This document shows, piece by piece, positions 50,471-58,611 of a DNA stretch of 64,000 nt (position 1 is its first letter; each line of letters opens with the position of its first letter). The notes under the pieces were generated by a model. It ran no database searches, had not been told where the DNA came from, and saw only the letters and a list, made by a program, of their open reading frames with translations. The position numbers were made by a program, and so were the translations under genes. This DNA is from Salipiger pallidus. GTDB lineage: Bacteria; Pseudomonadota; Alphaproteobacteria; Rhodobacterales; Rhodobacteraceae. The DNA is taken from contig NZ_BMJV01000005.1 in the NCBI RefSeq assembly GCF_014643635.1, positions 364,853-428,852 of the forward strand. The letters run 5' to 3'.

Positions 50471-51730
50471 TTACTGGAAGACCGCCGAAGGGTTGTCGAG
50501 GCTGTCAGAGCCTTCGAATTCCGCGTCAAGCTCCAGCGCCGACACTACCCGTTCGATGCTGCGGGTCTGGTCGATCAGCCCATCGACCGACGCCATGATC
50601 AGCGCCTCGCCCTCCGTGTTGCCAAGCGCCAGCATCTGGTCATAGGCCATGCCGTTTTCGGCCGCCTCCTTCATCTCGGTCAGCGCCGCCATGGTGGCAT
50701 CGAGCTTGGCCTTCATCTCATCATCGAGCGCCGGGTCGGTCTCGGCCACGAGATCGGACAGAGACGGCCCTTCGACGACCGACCCGTCGACGCGGGTGTA
50801 GCTGCCGAGGTAGACGTTCTGGATGCCCTTGCCGTCGTAGAAATGCGAGTTGTGGGTGTTGTCCGAGAAACAGTCATGCTCTTCCTCGGGATCGTTGAGC
50901 ATGAGGCCCAGCCGCATCCGCTCGCCCGCCTGCTCGCCGTAGGAGAGCGAGCCCATGCCGGTCAGCATGGCGGAAATACCGGCGTTCTCGTCTTCGAGCA
51001 CCGCCGCGCGGGCTTCGCCCTCTTCGCCCCATGCCGCAACCATCTCTTCGAGGTCGGCGATCAGCAGGTCGGTCGCCGCCACCAGGTAGTCGGCGCGGCG
51101 GTCGCAGTTGCCGCCGGTGCAATCTTCGCCGGTCACGTAATCGGTGTAGGGCCGGTCCCCGGCACCGGCGTCGGTGCCGTTCAGGTCCTGCCCCCAGAGC
51201 AGGAATTCGATGGCGTGGTAGCCGCGCGCCACGTTGGTCTCGATCCCGTCCGCCTCGTTGATAGCGTCAGCGATAAGCTCGGGCGTGATCTCGGAGGCGT
51301 CCACCTCGGTGCCGGCGACAGAGACCTGCGGGTTGGCGATGATATTGAGCGCCGCATATTCGTTCTCGTCCGTCGGGCCTTCGTAATCGTCCGACACGTA
51401 GTCGATAAGGCCCTCGTCCAGCGGCCAGGCGTTCACCTTGCCTTCCCAGTCATCGACAATGGCGTTGCCGAACCGGTACGCCTCGGTCTGCTGGTAGGGC
51501 ACACGGGCGGCAAGCCATGCCTCGCGGGCGGCGGCCAGCGTGTCCTCGGAGGGTGACGCGATCAGCGCATCCACCGCTTCCTTGAGCGCTTCTGCGGTGG
51601 TCAGGCTGTCCTGATATCCGGCCTCGGCAATGTCGGCATAGGTGCCCAGCACCTCGGCCTTGTCGGTGGCGGCAAAGGCGGGTGCGGCAAGCGTCAGGGC
51701 AAGCGCGGTGGAAGCGGCAAGTTTCATCAT
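50471..51730 (-). CDS. Imelysin-family iron-regulated protein (IrpA-like)
   Basis: The 419-residue protein has a signal peptide (MKLAASTALALTLAAPAFA) and the full M75 imelysin fold. The functional motif GxHxxE appears as ARGYHAIEFLLWGQDLNG near residue 160, and two related helical bundles follow (HDCFSDNTHNSHFYDGKGI near 260, a segment typical of IrpA). It is thought to take part in periplasmic iron uptake. It follows hemP and a 54-residue gene in one operon whose promoter shares a motif with the DUF1111 operon. Confidence 0.92.
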   Translation of the reverse strand: MMKLAASTALALTLAAPAFAATDKAEVLGTYADIAEAGYQDSLTTAEALKEAVDALIASPSEDTLAAAREAWLAARVPYQQTEAYRFGNAIVDDWEGKVNAWPLDEGLIDYVSDDYEGPTDENEYAALNIIANPQVSVAGTEVDASEITPELIADAINEADGIETNVARGYHAIEFLLWGQDLNGTDAGAGDRPYTDYVTGEDCTGGNCDRRADYLVAATDLLIADLEEMVAAWGEEGEARAAVLEDENAGISAMLTGMGSLSYGEQAGERMRLGLMLNDPEEEHDCFSDNTHNSHFYDGKGIQNVYLGSYTRVDGSVVEGPSLSDLVAETDPALDDEMKAKLDATMAALTEMKEAAENGMAYDQMLALGNTEGEALIMASVDGLIDQTRSIERVVSALELDAEFEGSDSLDNPSAVFQ

Positions 51731-51783
51731 CTGTCCTTCTTGGCGTGTCTTCGTGGTGTCTGCTGGAACGGAGCGGCCGTCGC

Positions 51784-51942
51784 TCACTTCGTGAGGATGA
51801 GCTTTCCGGCCTTGGTGATGCGCAGGGTGTAGACCTGCCCGTCCAGTTCGATCTCGGCGAGATTGCCGTTCTCCGTGAGCCCGCGTGCGGAATGGCGCGG
51901 CACCGCGTTGACGGTCAGCGCTTCGATGCGACCTTCCATCAT
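51784..51942 (-). CDS. hemP: Hemin uptake protein HemP
   Basis: This small gene encodes 52 residues (start ATG 51942 or 51939). The end, LAEIELDGQVYTLRITKAGKLILTK, shown here in the usual HemP order of strands, matches the family's G-x-x-Y-x-L-R-x-T-x-x-x-K-L-I-L-T-K pattern. HemP is a small regulator or accessory factor of heme uptake. It overlaps the upstream 54-residue gene and precedes the imelysin gene by 53 bases. Confidence 0.85.
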   Translation of the reverse strand: MMEGRIEALTVNAVPRHSARGLTENGNLAEIELDGQVYTLRITKAGKLILTK

Positions 51943-52103
51943 CGCGCCCGCCCCCGCCCGAACTGTTCCGCATCGCGCCCGGTTTCGATCCGGTCAAGCA
52001 GCGCCTCGATCCCGCCCTCGAGCGGAATGCCCGCACCGATAAGCATCTGCATCAGGTCGTCGCGTTCGCAGCGCCTCGTCCCGACGGTCCGGTCAGTGGT
52101 CAT
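51939..52103 (-). CDS. Small unknown protein coupled to hemP
   Basis: The 54-residue product (TDRTVGTRRCERDDLMQMLIGAGIPLEGGIEALLDRIETG, shown only in part as residues 3 to 42) is helical with an RGRAR end. Its stop overlaps the hemP start, so both are translated together. I do not recognise it. Being first in the hemP/imelysin operon it is probably iron-regulated. Confidence 0.6.
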   Translation of the reverse strand: MTTDRTVGTRRCERDDLMQMLIGAGIPLEGGIEALLDRIETGRDAEQFGRGRAR

Positions 52104-52188
52104 CCTGAGCCTCCATGAGCATCCTGTGATCGGGCTGACCCTTCGTGGGAACCACTGCGGCACCGGGCTGGCTGAATCTTCTTGCTCA

Positions 52189-52228
52189 AATCTGACCAAA
52201 AGCGTCGGACAAGTCAACCTGACAAAAT
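52189..52228 (-). promoter_or_regulatory. Promoter of the hemP/imelysin operon with repeated CTGAC motif
   Basis: On the minus strand TTGACT (52217-52212) and CAGATT (52194-52189) are 17 bases apart. The plus-strand repeats CTGACCAAAA (52192-52201) and CTGACAAAAT (52219-52228) overlap the two promoter elements, as expected for a repressor site. The regulator is not identified. Confidence 0.5.
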
Positions 52229-52298
52229 AAGTCGTCTTTTCATGTGACGACCCTGCTCCGATGGCTGCTGCCCTGTGGAGCTGGAATGAAAATGAAGT

Positions 52299-52330
52299 AA
52301 GGGTGCCGAAGCTGATGCTGCGACACCCTT
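52299..52330 (-). terminator. Hairpin after the 34-residue membrane protein gene
   Basis: AAGGGTG (52299-52305) pairs with CACCCTT (52324-52330), with an inner AGC/GCT pair in the loop. It lies 28 bases after the stop of the small minus-strand gene and probably ends its transcript, which would otherwise enter the hemP region. Confidence 0.55.
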
Positions 52331-52357
52331 AAAAGATGGCCGGGACAGCTACGATGA

Positions 52358-52462
52358 CTATCGCTGTGTGTCGTCCTTGTCTCTGACGCTGGTCAGCGCA
52401 AAGATCAGAACGGCTATCACCGTAAGAGCGGCAAGCCCGGCAATGAAGATATCACTGGTCAT
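52358..52462 (-). CDS. 34-residue single-TM membrane protein
   Basis: An ATG at 52462 preceded by AGGAGGCAGCC opens a short frame: MTSDIFIAGLAALT, VIAVLIFALTSVRDKDDTQR, then stop. It has one clear TM segment and a charged tail. The strong ribosome site, terminator and divergent EcfG-like promoter support it as a real gene. It is probably a small stress-response membrane protein; its partner is unknown. Confidence 0.65.
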   Translation of the reverse strand: MTSDIFIAGLAALTVIAVLIFALTSVRDKDDTQR

Positions 52463-52491
52463 GGCTGCCTCCTGTAAGCGTTCGCTATTCA

Positions 52492-52543
52492 AACATGCCC
52501 AGGCGGCGTCCGGTTCCGGAACAAATACGTGCGATTGGCGGTT
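52492..52543. promoter_or_regulatory. Divergent EcfG-like promoter with overlapping -35 elements
   Basis: The palindrome GTTCCGGAAC (52513-52522) provides GGAAC -35 elements in both directions. Rightward, GGAAC-N17-GGTT (52540-52543) leads to the PRC-barrel gene. Leftward, GGAAC-N17-TGTT (52495-52492) leads to the 34-residue gene. Each -10 has one mismatch from CGTT. Confidence 0.55.
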
Positions 52544-52578
52544 TCTTGCTAGAATGCAACAGTTGAGGAGGCCCCCAA

Positions 52579-53256
52579 ATGCAGAGCTTGTCTGAATTGC
52601 TCAATTGGCACGTGCGCTTGGCGGAAGGCGACGCGGCGCTGTCAGATATCCTCTTCGACCCAAAATCCAGGAGGATCTCGTATTTCGTGGTGCGCCACGC
52701 CGGCGGTGACGGCAGCCACACGCTGGCCGCCGCCTCTTATCTTGGCACGATCGACACCGACGCCAGAGAGATCGAATTGATGATCAGCACCGAAGAGTTG
52801 ACGCGCGCGCCGCGGTGGGAACCCGGTGCGCCCGGTTTCGACCCCGGGCTGGCCGCCCTGCCCCCGCTGGTCATCGGCCCCTTCGGCGCCACTCATGCCC
52901 CGCTTCTGATGCCGGGCACCGATGAAGACGCCCGCCCCGTCCCAGAGGACGCGCGAGCGGAAAAAGCGCTCGAGAACTACCAGCGCCTGTCACGCTGGAT
53001 CGAACGGCCCGTGTTCGCCAGTGACGGTGAAATCGGCAAGTTGGGCGACATCACCGGTGACCTGCAGGAAAACCGTCTGGACTGGCTGGTAATCGACAAT
53101 GGCAAGTTCTTCGGCAGGGAACGGCGGGTATTGCCATTCTCGGCGCTCGCGCACCGTGCTCCCGGAGACAAGGGCGGGCATCTCGTGCTTGACGTCACGA
53201 CCGCGGAGTACGAAGAGGCCCCGACGCTCGAGGATCACACTCAACCCGCCGCCTGA
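52579..53256 (+). CDS. PRC-barrel domain protein (two domains)
   Basis: The 225-residue protein has two PRC-barrel units: residues about 1 to 70 (LLNWHVRLAEGDAALSDILFDPKSRRISYFVV, shown as typical pattern) and about 135 to 205 (RPVFASDGEIGKLGDITGDLQENRLDWLVID). PRC-barrels are small beta barrels found in stress and RNA-processing proteins. An EcfG-like promoter lies directly upstream. It is convergent with the amidotransferase gene and probably part of the general stress regulon. Confidence 0.85.
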   Translation: MQSLSELLNWHVRLAEGDAALSDILFDPKSRRISYFVVRHAGGDGSHTLAAASYLGTIDTDAREIELMISTEELTRAPRWEPGAPGFDPGLAALPPLVIGPFGATHAPLLMPGTDEDARPVPEDARAEKALENYQRLSRWIERPVFASDGEIGKLGDITGDLQENRLDWLVIDNGKFFGRERRVLPFSALAHRAPGDKGGHLVLDVTTAEYEEAPTLEDHTQPAA

Positions 53257-53366
53257 GACAGCCTTGGGGCGACGACCGATCACGTGATCCGGGCCCGGTC
53301 TGCCGCGGGGCGCTTCGTTGACAGGTGCCCCGCTCGCGGGGCTTGAAAGCTGTCGACTGAGCTGCC

Positions 53367-54104
53367 TCAGGGCTCCCAAAACGGCGCGGCATTCTCCCTG
53401 GCTTCGGCTTCTGCGGCATCCAGCTGATCCACATTGCGGTGCCGGGCCTTCGCCGCCGCGACGAGGGATCGGAACAGCCGCCGATGGGCGCGGCGGTAGA
53501 TCAGGTGCTCGGGGTGCCATTGCACCCCCAGTGCGAAGGGGTCGCTGATGCGTTCTACTGCCTGCACCATGCCGCCATCATCACGCGCCGCGACCCGAAG
53601 TCCCTCGCCCAGCCGATCGACGGACTGGCTGTGCAGGGCATTCACGTAAAGACAGGTCGCCCGCGCCGAACGAGCAAGCAGAGTCTCTTCGCCGATCTGT
53701 ACCTTCTTGCGCGGCAGGATGGTGCGGTAATGGCGGCTGTCGTACACCTCGTAGGCATCCTGATGCAGCGTGCCTCCCAGCACGACGTTAAGCATCTGGG
53801 AGCCTCGGCAGATGCCGAGGATGGGAATGCCGCGACCGAAAGAACCCCGCAGGACATCCGATTCCAGCTCGTCCCGCGCCGGATCGAGCCGCACGCCCAT
53901 GCGCAGCTCTCCACCGTAAAGCGTCGGGGCGATGTCATCACCTCCACCGATCACCACGCCGTCCACCGCGTCGAGATCCACCTTGCGGTAGCCCGCCTGC
54001 CACCGCAGCGCGCGCCCACCGGCCAGCCAGACCGCCAGCGCCATGAGCGGGAAGACGCGCCAGCCCGAGCGCCGGGAAACGGTGACACCGATGACGGGCC
54101 TCAC
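53367..54104 (-). CDS. Class I glutamine amidotransferase-like hydrolase (peptidase C26/PuuD type)
   Basis: Starting with GTG, this 245-residue protein has the C26 fold: DGVVIGGGDDIAP near residue 50, the nucleophile cysteine in ILGICRGSQMLNVVLGG near 97, and histidine/glutamate in VQWHPEHLIY near 195. It is similar to gamma-glutamyl-GABA hydrolase. It overlaps the amidoligase gene by four bases. Such pairs hydrolyse or edit gamma-linked glutamate amides made by the neighbouring ligase. Confidence 0.88.
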   Translation of the reverse strand: MRPVIGVTVSRRSGWRVFPLMALAVWLAGGRALRWQAGYRKVDLDAVDGVVIGGGDDIAPTLYGGELRMGVRLDPARDELESDVLRGSFGRGIPILGICRGSQMLNVVLGGTLHQDAYEVYDSRHYRTILPRKKVQIGEETLLARSARATCLYVNALHSQSVDRLGEGLRVAARDDGGMVQAVERISDPFALGVQWHPEHLIYRRAHRRLFRSLVAAAKARHRNVDQLDAAEAEARENAAPFWEP

Positions 54105-55069
54105 AGCCCGGCCCCCTCCAGCATGTCGTGCACCCGGTGCGCCCAGTCCGATTTCAGCGTGGTCAGCGAGGCACGATGATCACGCCATGCCGTGCAGAGC
54201 CGCGCAAGCAGGTCAGGCCGCGCGGCCACCTGCTCGACCAGAACCCAGCGGTTCCATTCCTTCGACAGGGACCAGTCGGACTCGTCGATGCGGCAGTCGG
54301 GAAGGCGCAGGTGATAGGTCGGGCGGGCCGAGATCATCTCCATGTCCATCTTCGCGGCCACCCTGGGCCGGTCCACGTGGGCAAAGAGGCACAGCATGTC
54401 GAGCCCCCTGTTGCGCGACGGTGAATGCTGGAGATAGCAGTCGATCAGAGCCCTCATGTCCCCGGGCGCATCGGTCGCGGCAAGACGGTCCACCAGCGCG
54501 CGGGGGAACGGGTCCACCCATGTCATCATGCGGCGTGACATGTCGATGTCGGCCTCGCGGCGGATATGATCCTCGAGCAGCGCGTAGGCGGTGAGCACTG
54601 GCGCCACGTCCTTGAACGCGGTCGAAACGACTTCGGGGTTGAAATGGGTGCCGAAGCCAAGGAACAGGTTGCCGGCGGTGCCTGTGGCGCCCGCATCGGC
54701 CAGCGCCTCGAGCGCATCGTCCAGGGCGGGAATCTCGGCCGGGGTAATCGGATCGCTGACGATCTCTACCGGGACCACGCTGCGGGCGAGATCCCGTAGA
54801 TGGGCTCCGATGCCCCGGGTGTCGAGCTTTTCCACGGGGCGGCTGTCGAGGTAGCACTCGAATGACCCCAGCCGGCTGCCGCTCACCTGCCAGTGGTTGG
54901 GCCTGTTCGATCCTGCGGCCCCGTCCAATTCTTGCGCAAGGATGCGGGCGCAGTCCTCTTCGGTGATGCCGGAGAATTCCACCTCGATCCCGACACGCCG
55001 GGTCTTGCCCTCAGAGGTCTGGGGTTGCGGCAGCGGCGTAAGGTCGGGTCGATCAGAAGTCCGGGACAT
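54101..55069 (-). CDS. Amidoligase enzyme family protein
   Basis: From ATG 55069 the 322-residue protein has the amidoligase (COOH-NH2 ligase) pattern: RRVGIEVEFSGI near residue 25 with the R-x-G-x-E-x-E metal site, SFECYLDSRP near 70, GTHFNPEV near 140 and a C-terminal MEMISARPTYHLRLPD segment. This ATP-grasp-related family joins amines or amino acids to carboxyls. It is coupled with a class I amidotransferase hydrolase, a pairing described for a predicted peptide-modification or storage pathway. Its substrate is unknown. Confidence 0.85.
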   Translation of the reverse strand: MSRTSDRPDLTPLPQPQTSEGKTRRVGIEVEFSGITEEDCARILAQELDGAAGSNRPNHWQVSGSRLGSFECYLDSRPVEKLDTRGIGAHLRDLARSVVPVEIVSDPITPAEIPALDDALEALADAGATGTAGNLFLGFGTHFNPEVVSTAFKDVAPVLTAYALLEDHIRREADIDMSRRMMTWVDPFPRALVDRLAATDAPGDMRALIDCYLQHSPSRNRGLDMLCLFAHVDRPRVAAKMDMEMISARPTYHLRLPDCRIDESDWSLSKEWNRWVLVEQVAARPDLLARLCTAWRDHRASLTTLKSDWAHRVHDMLEGAGL

Positions 55070-56831
55070 CGGGCACCTTCGTGGGAGTTGTCTCGTCAGG
55101 TTCGAAATCGCGGATCTGGAACACAACGCGCACCATGTAGGTCTCACCATCCTGTTCCTGCTCAAGCTCACCGCCCAGCTGGGTGGCGAAGGCTTGGATC
55201 AGGCGCGAGCCAAGGCCCACAGGTTCCGTCCGCAGGGTTGACTGTTTACCCGCGCCGGGCCCGGCACTGTTGCAGATCCGTAGCACCGCGAGGCCCTGCG
55301 CATCGTGGCTGAAGTGCACATGCGCCGTGGCGGCGCTTTCCCCAGCGCGGGGCGCTGCGTATTTCAGCGCGTTGGTCAGCGCCTCGGCGGTCAGCAGCGA
55401 CAGTGGAACGGCCTGATCGGGCACTGCTTCGGCGTGGACCACATCGGTGGTAACCTTGACGCCGCCGCCTTCGCGGTCACTCATCTGGGTCATCTGCTGT
55501 ACCAGTTCGTCCAGCAGCTGGCCGGCATCCACGTGACCGAGATCCTCGGTCTGGTAGAGGTTGCGGTGAATGGTCGCGAGGCTGCGCACCCGGTCCTGCA
55601 GCCGGTGCAATACGAAGCGCGTTTCGTCTGTTCCGGCCTGCCGGATCTGCATGTTCATGATCGACGAGATGAGCTGCAGGTTGTTCTTCACCCGGTGGTG
55701 GACCTCTTTCAGAAGGATGGTCTTTTCACGCAGAGCGTTTTCCTGTTGTGCCTCGTCGCGCAGGATCGCTTCGGCCATATCGAGGAAATCATCCTCCATC
55801 TCGGCCAGTTCCGCAGGCATGACGAGGTCAGTGCGGTATTCGGGAATGCGGCGGGCCTGGGCAAATGTGCGCATGCGGCGCGACAGGCGCTTGATGTGGC
55901 GGATCACGAGCCGGTTCACCGCGAGGAAGGCCACGATGACCGAGGCCGCCCACATGAGCAGCGGAAGTGCCTTGGCAATGCCGCTCACGGTGATGGCCTG
56001 TGCCTCGGCGTTGTCCTGGCTCCAGATGCCGACCGCCTGCACCATGCCCGGCACCAGTGGCGCCGAGGCATAGACACGGGTGTCGCCGTCGGCGCTACGG
56101 GCGGCGAAACTCTGCGCCCGGCCGCCCACCAGCGAGGCAAGCTCGAGGTTTTCGGGCAGCAACCCTGCGACGTCGTCCACGCCTTCGCGCGACGACAGGA
56201 TCTCGCCCTGAGCGTTGACCGTGACGATGTCCTCGAAGGAATCAGGTACCTTGGACGCGCCCGGGGATGGCAGCAGCGAAGACGGCAGCGAAAGCGTGAC
56301 GAATCCCAGCACTTCTTGGTTCTGGATGATCGGCTCGGCCACGATGATCACCGAACGGCGGCTGATCGGTGCATTGCGGTTCAGCCAGGCGCCCGCTTTC
56401 TTGGTTTTGAGCAGGTACTGCATGCGCGGGAAATCGGAAGCATCGAGCTGTTGGCCGCTGGAGGTGCAGCGCATGGCACCGTCCATGGTCATGATCGACG
56501 AGTGGGAGTAGCCGGGCGAGCTGTCGAGGTAGGATTGCAAACGGTTGGAACAGACTGCGGGATCGCCGCCTTCGAGCAGTTCGAGGCCAAGCGTTGCGCC
56601 GATGGCCTGCGCGCCCCCTTGGGCGCGCAGGATCGTTTCGCGCTCGCTCATAGCCGCGGCTTCCGTCAGCGCCACAAGCGACAGCTGCGAACGCAGGCGC
56701 GTTTCCTGCTGGAGTTTTGCTGTCTGGAAATAGGCAACGACACCGATAGGTATCAGCGCGAGAGACAAAAAGAGGATCATCCGCGCGGCGAGCCCCATAG
56801 AGCGCATCCGCGAGCCGGCCGCATGCATCAT
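55053..56831 (-). CDS. Membrane sensor histidine kinase, HisKA_2 type (GSR kinase)
   Basis: The 592-residue kinase has TM1 at about residues 12 to 34 (MGLAARMILFLSLALIPIGVV), a periplasmic sensor region of about 250 residues, TM2 at about 283 to 305, and a cytoplasmic HisKA_2 domain with the phospho-accepting histidine in LLKEVHHRVKNNLQLISS near residue 377. A HATPase domain follows (LLTAEALTNALKYAAP). It overlaps the amidoligase by 17 bases. Its neighbours ecfG, nepR and phyR imply that it phosphorylates PhyR in the general stress response. Confidence 0.9.
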   Translation of the reverse strand: MMHAAGSRMRSMGLAARMILFLSLALIPIGVVAYFQTAKLQQETRLRSQLSLVALTEAAAMSERETILRAQGGAQAIGATLGLELLEGGDPAVCSNRLQSYLDSSPGYSHSSIMTMDGAMRCTSSGQQLDASDFPRMQYLLKTKKAGAWLNRNAPISRRSVIIVAEPIIQNQEVLGFVTLSLPSSLLPSPGASKVPDSFEDIVTVNAQGEILSSREGVDDVAGLLPENLELASLVGGRAQSFAARSADGDTRVYASAPLVPGMVQAVGIWSQDNAEAQAITVSGIAKALPLLMWAASVIVAFLAVNRLVIRHIKRLSRRMRTFAQARRIPEYRTDLVMPAELAEMEDDFLDMAEAILRDEAQQENALREKTILLKEVHHRVKNNLQLISSIMNMQIRQAGTDETRFVLHRLQDRVRSLATIHRNLYQTEDLGHVDAGQLLDELVQQMTQMSDREGGGVKVTTDVVHAEAVPDQAVPLSLLTAEALTNALKYAAPRAGESAATAHVHFSHDAQGLAVLRICNSAGPGAGKQSTLRTEPVGLGSRLIQAFATQLGGELEQEQDGETYMVRVVFQIRDFEPDETTPTKVPDVPDF

Positions 56832-56915
56832 CAGTAAATCGCCCGTTGCCTTTTATGTTCTTGTCGTCATCGTAACCAGAGTTCTAGGCTGGACGGACGG
56901 GAAGTCTACCGCAAA

Positions 56916-57470
56916 TCAGCGGGCCGCGGGCCTCCCACCGGTGACGACAGCCATCGTCGCTTGGTCGGTCATTTCGAGCCCCTCTGCATCGTCCATATGC
57001 AACAGCTCGGCCAGACGCGCGCGGGCGCGGTTAACGCGGCTCTTGATGGTGCCGACGGCGACCCCGCAGGTTTCGGCGGCAGCTTCGTAGGAAAAGCCCT
57101 GTGCCCCGACCAAGATCAGTGCTTCGCGCTGTTCATCCGTCAACTGAACAAAGGCGCGGCGGAAGTCGGCCATCTGAAGGCGGCCATCGTGAGCCGGCTT
57201 TTCGGACAGGCTTTCGGTGAAAATGCCGTCCGCGTCGGACACCTCGCGCCCTGCCTTGCGGCGGTTCGAATAGTAGGTGTTGCGCAGGATGGTAAAGAGC
57301 CAGGCGCGCATGTTGGTGCCCGCCTCGAAGGTCGATATTTTGGACCATGCTTTTACAAGCGTGTCCTGCACCATGTCGTCGGCAACCGCCCCGTTGCGGG
57401 TCAGCGAAAGTGCAAAGGCGCGAAGTGCCGGCAGGTGCTGGACGATCTCGTCGCGCGGATCACCACTCAT
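56916..57470 (-). CDS. ecfG: General stress ECF sigma factor EcfG
   Basis: The 184-residue sigma factor has region 2 (ADDMVQDTLVKAWSKISTFEAGTNMRAWLFTILRNTYYS, in parts) and region 4 (LTDEQREALILVGAQGFSYEAAAETCGVAVGTIKSRVNRARARL) of the EcfG group. It directs general stress transcription from GGAAC-N16/17-CGTT promoters. It overlaps the nepR stop (ATGA) and is followed by the kinase gene after 84 bases. Confidence 0.94.
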   Translation of the reverse strand: MSGDPRDEIVQHLPALRAFALSLTRNGAVADDMVQDTLVKAWSKISTFEAGTNMRAWLFTILRNTYYSNRRKAGREVSDADGIFTESLSEKPAHDGRLQMADFRRAFVQLTDEQREALILVGAQGFSYEAAAETCGVAVGTIKSRVNRARARLAELLHMDDAEGLEMTDQATMAVVTGGRPAAR

Positions 57471-57631
57471 TTGGGCTCTCCCGAACTGCCTTCGTCGTCC
57501 TGAGCGCGAAGTTGCGCTATAAGGTCGAGAAACCGATCCGGAACCTGTTCGTCAAGCATGTCTTCGTACACGCGACGCAAGTTCTGATCTATGGTTTCCG
57601 CGTCCTTCTGTTTCTTATTAATCTGACCCAT
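57467..57631 (-). CDS. nepR: Anti-sigma factor NepR
   Basis: From ATG 57631 the 54-residue protein shows the NepR core: IDQNLRRVYEDMLDEQVPDRFLDLIAQLR. NepR holds EcfG inactive until phosphorylated PhyR binds it. A longer in-frame upstream extension crosses the divergent promoters and was rejected. The gene is the first of the leftward nepR-ecfG operon. Confidence 0.93.
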   Translation of the reverse strand: MGQINKKQKDAETIDQNLRRVYEDMLDEQVPDRFLDLIAQLRAQDDEGSSGEPK

Positions 57632-57684
57632 TCTTAACCTTGCTCTTTCACCGCAGTGCCCGCGCATTATTTTGTGAGTATGCG

Positions 57685-57716
57685 GGAACAAATGCCAGTG
57701 CGTGGCGTTTGGTTCC
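57685..57716. promoter_or_regulatory. Overlapping divergent EcfG-type promoters for phyR and nepR
   Basis: Rightward, GGAAC (57685-57689), 16 bases, then CGTT (57706-57709) match the EcfG consensus exactly and lead to phyR. Leftward, GGAAC (57716-57712), 17 bases, then CATT (57694-57691) lead to nepR. Each -35 lies near the other promoter's -10, so the two may compete. Confidence 0.8.
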
Positions 57717-57743
57717 CGAAAAAGATGAAAAAGGATATCGGAC

Positions 57744-58544
57744 ATGACAACGGGTGACCTGAGTCAGGCTATCGGGGCAGCGCTTCCCTATCTTCGTCGC
57801 TACGCGCGCGCACTCACCGGCAGCCAGACCACGGGCGACAACTATGCTGCCGCAACTCTCGAAGCCATCCTGACCGACCGCAGCGCCGCGGCTGAGGCGA
57901 GTTCGCCCAAGGTGGGCCTCTTCCACGTGTTCCACGGTATCTGGGTGACCACTGGTGCCCCCGTGGTCGAGGAAACCACCGGACCCGTGGCAAAGGCGCA
58001 GGATCGCCTTGGCAAGCTGACCGCGAATTCCCGCGAGGCGCTGCTGCTGCACACGATCGAAGAGTTCAGCCTTTCCGAGGTGGCGGAAGTCATGCAGATC
58101 GACAATGACGAAGCGGGCCAGCTTGTTGCCCTCGCCCGTCAGGAAATGGCCGACAACGTCTCGGGCCGCGTGCTTATCATCGAGGACGAGGCGATCATCG
58201 CCATGGATCTCGAAAGCATCGTCGCCGACCTTGGTCACCGCGTCACCGGCGTGGCACGCACCCGCGATGCAGCCCTGAAGCTGGCTGAAAAGGAAACTCC
58301 GGATCTGGTTCTTGCGGACATCCAGCTCGCAGACAACTCGTCGGGCATTGACGCGGTCAACGACATCCTTGGCTCCATTGGCGATCGCCCGGTGATCTTC
58401 ATCACCGCGTTCCCTGAACGGCTGCTGACCGGCGAGCGCCCCGAACCGGCGTTCCTGATCTCCAAGCCTTATTCGGAAGAGCAAGTCCGCTCGGCCGTGA
58501 GCCAGGCAATGTTTTTCTCGTCGACCGAAACGCTCAAGGCCTGA
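57744..58544 (+). CDS. phyR: General stress response regulator PhyR
   Basis: The 266-residue protein joins an N-terminal EcfG-like sigma domain (residues about 1 to 135, LPYLRRYARALTGSQTTGDN) to a receiver domain (about 140 to 260: VLIIEDEAIIAMDLES, phospho-aspartate in DLVLADIQLADNSSG near residue 193, FITAFPERL, SKPYSEEQVR). Phosphorylated PhyR binds NepR and frees EcfG. It is divergent to nepR-ecfG and has an exact EcfG promoter, so it is autoregulated. Confidence 0.96.
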   Translation: MTTGDLSQAIGAALPYLRRYARALTGSQTTGDNYAAATLEAILTDRSAAAEASSPKVGLFHVFHGIWVTTGAPVVEETTGPVAKAQDRLGKLTANSREALLLHTIEEFSLSEVAEVMQIDNDEAGQLVALARQEMADNVSGRVLIIEDEAIIAMDLESIVADLGHRVTGVARTRDAALKLAEKETPDLVLADIQLADNSSGIDAVNDILGSIGDRPVIFITAFPERLLTGERPEPAFLISKPYSEEQVRSAVSQAMFFSSTETLKA

Positions 58545-58570
58545 GACTTTCGCACATTGCTTCAAGGAGA

Positions 58571-58603
58571 GGCCGCAACCCGTTGAAGGGTGCGGCCTTT
58601 CCC
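58571..58603 (+). terminator. Rho-independent terminator after phyR
   Basis: GGCCGCAACCC (58571-58581) pairs with GGGTGCGGCC (58588-58597), with one unpaired A, and is followed by TTTCCC. It ends phyR and faces the convergent small membrane-protein gene. Confidence 0.78.
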
Positions 58604-58611
58604 ATTTCGGC

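Noticed and set aside
54101..55171. Longer amidoligase start at 55171
   Set aside because: It would overlap the kinase C-terminal coding region by about 120 bases and adds no family sequence.
57467..57745. Longer NepR start at 57745
   Set aside because: It would cover both divergent EcfG promoters and the family starts near MGQINKKQ.
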